64,000 nucleotides of DNA. It comes from Pseudevernia furfuracea. Lineage: Eukaryota; Ascomycota; Lecanoromycetes; Lecanorales; Parmeliaceae. The number at the start of each line of letters is the position of its first letter. Positions within the stretch are counted from its first letter, which is position 1. The DNA lies in contig JAIUPT010000001.1 in NCBI GenBank assembly GCA_022315425.1, positions 1 through 64,000 of the forward strand. The letters are read 5' to 3'. Both the position numbers and the translations under genes were made by a program. Under the pieces are notes generated by a model, which did no database searches, was not told the origin of the DNA, and saw nothing but the letters and a program-made list of their open reading frames with translations. Positions 61,413 to 64,000 of this stretch are shown here, piece after piece.

Positions 61413-64000
61413 ATGACTGAACCACCCAAGACCGGAAAGATCCGACTGCAAGATTATGAGGCATGTCGATATCTGACCTAGCCTTTTTGCTCGCATCTCG
61501 CGTGTCCCGTTTCTGCAAAACTTCTGTCTGTATGCGCAGGCGGAGACATTCCTGCAGCTTCTCGATCCTGTGGTTGAGCAGCTGCGTGAAGAACTTCCGC
61601 AAGCTAGCTACGACAGGAGGAGTCTTGGCCAACTGATCGGACAACTTATGCAATTTCAAGAAGATGCGCTAGGCGTGAACGTGAGCTAACATCTTGCTTC
61701 ACTTCAGTTTCTGTCTCAGCACGCTTTGTGCGAAAGCTTCCAGTCATGAAGTCGTTGTCAGATGCGGTCTGTTGAGTACTACGGCGCTGTTCAGCCGGTA
61801 AGCGTATGCTAGCTTTGTAGGCAATCCAGGGACAGCACAGAAAGCAGCCAAAGATACCGTCTAAGCTGCTGCACAGCTTTGCTCCTCGGGGTCCCATTTT
61901 TATCATTGCTGCAGCATGTCACCAGTTCAAAGCTCGCAACCCTTCTGTGAAGAAAATTGACTTCCTATCTCCAGCAAAAAGAACAGAGGTATGCAGTGTA
62001 CCACATGCAAAGCATCATTACGACTTCTCTGCAATGGGCCTGGTTCTGTGTGCACTGCGGATATAAGCCTCAGCTTGCTCACAGAATGTCAATATATGGT
62101 CATCCATCAGAGGTGCACTACACCGTGAGGGCTACCTGAAGCCTCCCAGAGTCCATGTGCACACAAGCTGCGGCAATCAAGCTGATCAGCTGCAGCGCAT
62201 AGTGTCTGAGATGGGCGGGGAAGTAGCGCAGTCAGCAGGTGCAGCAGCTCAAAATTGCAAAAACTGCTTGCCTGCACAATGAGATTTGTGAGATATCATG
62301 TCCTCCCCCCTTATCATTGCTCTGACTTCTGCTGTGCATCTGCAGATCTTGCAGACGTATCACAGGTTGTGTATCCATTTGGTCCAAATGGGGACCCAGA
62401 CGATGGTGTACAATATATGAGAGTCCAAGACAGGAGGTCAGTATCTCAGATGCACTTGCAGACTTGCCCATGGACCTATTGCATGCTCCAGTGTTTCAGC
62501 TCAAACTGCACACACCAAGCTGACACCTGAGTACCATGCTTCAGTATTTCTTTGGTTTGCCAATGTGCATGAACATGTGTGCAGGGGTTCAGATGCTCGA
62601 GTGCACTGGTGGTACTGGCCAGACAGCTATGACTCATGGATCCCAGCTGATCAGGCTCCAGATGTTGATGACCCTGACAAGCCAGCTAGAGGTCATTTGT
62701 TTCCTCTTCTCATGCAGTATGAGTCTGTCTTAGCCAGACCTGATCTACTCATAGTGGTGTACTCATAACAGGCCTGTTGCTCACAAGGTCAGCCCTCAAT
62801 CAATACTTACACAACAGTTGACAGCTACATACAGGCCCCAAAAAGGTTTACATCCGGTGGCTGTTGGATTCAAAGAAGTTCAATGAGTGGATGAACCCAG
62901 TAGACTATGAGACAGAAGAATATCAAGCAGAGCAGGAAGCGATGGACCAGAACCAGTCAGCTGCATCCAAAAGCCGGCAGGCAGATGGCGCAGATGCTCT
63001 TGCAGGCAGTGGCAACAAGAGGAAGTTTTCACCAGGAGGGGAAACAGGAGCCAGGAGAGCTGCAGCAAGGCAGCGCGTGGACCCAGGTAATCTTCCTGTG
63101 TGGTCTAGCAAGGTTGATTGACAGCAGTTTTTAGCTTATTGCTTGATACAGCTTACACTTTCCTGCTATGATAGCAAGTCGCAACCAGGTCAGCTTTGTC
63201 CAGCCAATCCCAAAGCAGCAATGCTGGTGTTGATGCCCTGCAATGCATGGCTACCTTGACTGGGCAAGTGTTATGGTCTGATGTGCTGATGCTCATTGAT
63301 CGGCCATGGACATCAAAAAGAAGGCCCGTGCTCCTCTTGTCACTAACTTCTGATGTTGTGCATTTGTTTAGTCACCTCTCTCTGGCAGTCGCATCCTGGT
63401 GAGAAGACAGACATTCTACCAAGGTGGATTGCCAATGCAGAAAGGCTCTGCTTTTGGTAGGCTTTGCTGCATAATTCGAAGTATGCAGGAATGTTTTACC
63501 AGACCAGAGCCTTTCTGCATTGGTTATCTGCTGTGTGGATTTGTCTGTCTTCTTATGATGCAGCAGCCAGAGAGATGGATTGCTGACTGTCAGGCGTGGA
63601 TGGATCATGGGCACAAGGCAATTACAGCAACTGCTTTGTAGGCAAAATGCTTGCATGCAACAGAGGTCCAGCATATTTCTTGAGTTCCACGTCATATTTC
63701 TTGAGCTGTCATCAGCGCATTTGAAAGCATCCCTAGCCACAATGTTTTCAGATCACCTCAGATCACCACAGCCCGTCAAGAGCAACACAAACAACAGAGT
63801 ACACTGCAGCCAGTGAACGTGTCTTGCATAGTGTGTTGTGGTTCTGCTTGTTGCAGCTTGATTTGTTGCATGACCTTTCCTGCACATTGGCCCGGTGGTC
63901 ATGGCAGGCCTTCAAAACCTGTGTTTAATAGAAAGACTGAGTGAGTGGTGCTGGACAACAGGCGCTGGCTGGCATAAGGCAGGTCCTGATCAGCAGCTGC
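61413..64000 (+). CDS. SWI3: SMARCC/SWI3 subunit of a SWI/SNF complex, 5' part (runs off window)
   Basis: Scaffold subunit of SWI/SNF chromatin remodellers. Start MTEPPKTGKIRLQDYE (61413-61460), then exon 61540-61680 (FLQLLDPVVEQLREELPQ, GQLIGQLMQFQEDALGVN). Further exons: 61915-61989 (HVTSSKL), about 62108-62234 (PRVHVHTSCGNQADQLQRIV, BRCT-like), about 62340-62435 (VVYPFGPNGDPDD), about 62590-62700 (VHWWYWPDSYDSWIPADQ) and about 62850-63088 (VYIRWLLDSKKFNEWMNPVD, then a basic NKRKFSPGG linker). These match the N-terminal MarR/BRCT/chromo-like module of animal SMARCC1/2 in order. The SWIRM and SANT domains should lie beyond 64000; nothing coding is clear after 63090. Intron 1 appears to be GC-AG (GAG|GCATGT). 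Confidence 0.87.
63431..63524 (+). ncRNA. Intronic foldback in SMARCC gene (miRNA-precursor-like)
   Basis: Two arms of about 47 bases meet at TTCGAA. They share CCAATGCAGAAAGGCTCTG at the base and CTGCATA at the tip, with an internal region of mismatches and G-U pairs. The foldback lies in the likely intron after the NKRKFSPGG exon. Confidence 0.5.

Noticed and set aside
545..63090. All genes being pseudogenes
   Set aside because: Frameshifts are single bases, mostly in homopolymers, while amino-acid motifs and splice sites are well kept in a dozen unrelated genes. Sequencing error is simpler.
1..64000. CRISPR arrays, bacterial operons, prophage or viral genes
   Set aside because: No spaced repeats of CRISPR type and no ribosome-binding-site-led gene trains. 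All recognised genes are intron-split eukaryotic ones.

Overview
This is nuclear DNA of a green alga, most likely a chlorophyte of the Trebouxiophyceae type; the class is an inference from gene style and was not tested. Every recognisable gene is split by many short GT-AG introns. The gene set mixes plastid-related proteins (plastid ribosomal protein bL17, RETICULATA-like protein, histidinol-phosphate aminotransferase, an organellar-type leucyl-tRNA synthetase) with eukaryotic regulators (formin, PP2C, CHD remodeller, SWI/SNF subunit) and a serine/proline-rich, wall-protein-like receptor kinase. I see no bacterial operon, phage, virus or CRISPR signal.

Layout: leucyl-tRNA synthetase (+, about 545-7932); a 1.6 kb gap with a MITE-like element and one doubtful minus-strand ORF; a receptor-like kinase with a very long Ser/Pro/Thr-rich ectodomain (+, 9535-19086); PP2C phosphatase (-, 20689-21996); plastid ribosomal protein bL17 (+, to 23264); histidinol-phosphate aminotransferase (-, 24048-25793); a GNAT acetyltransferase (+, 26069-27452); a Mi-2/PICKLE-type CHD chromatin remodeller (+, about 28409-41950); a MaoC-like hot-dog protein (+, 42494-44046); a formin (+, about 44596-52327); a RETICULATA-like plastid membrane protein (+, about 53601-55536); a DGAT2-family acyltransferase with a multi-membrane-span N-terminus (-, 56119-61101); and the 5' part of a SMARCC/SWI3 SWI/SNF subunit (+, 61413 to the window end). 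Neighbours do not form a pathway. Three pairs are divergent with short shared 5' regions (PP2C/bL17, HisC/GNAT, DGAT2-like/SMARCC). Two chromatin-remodelling genes lie about 20 kb apart.

Two things run through the window. First, conserved motifs in nearly every gene are broken by single-base insertions or deletions, mostly in homopolymer runs. This looks like consensus error from long or homopolymer-sensitive reads rather than pseudogenes, so coding spans below are gene extents and not clean reading frames. Second, several introns contain long, nearly perfect foldbacks with small loops, resembling plant/algal microRNA precursors. Four are in the receptor-like kinase gene, one in the CHD gene and one in the SMARCC gene. 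Two non-autonomous transposon-like elements are also present, one of them a clear hAT-type MITE with an 8-bp target duplication.
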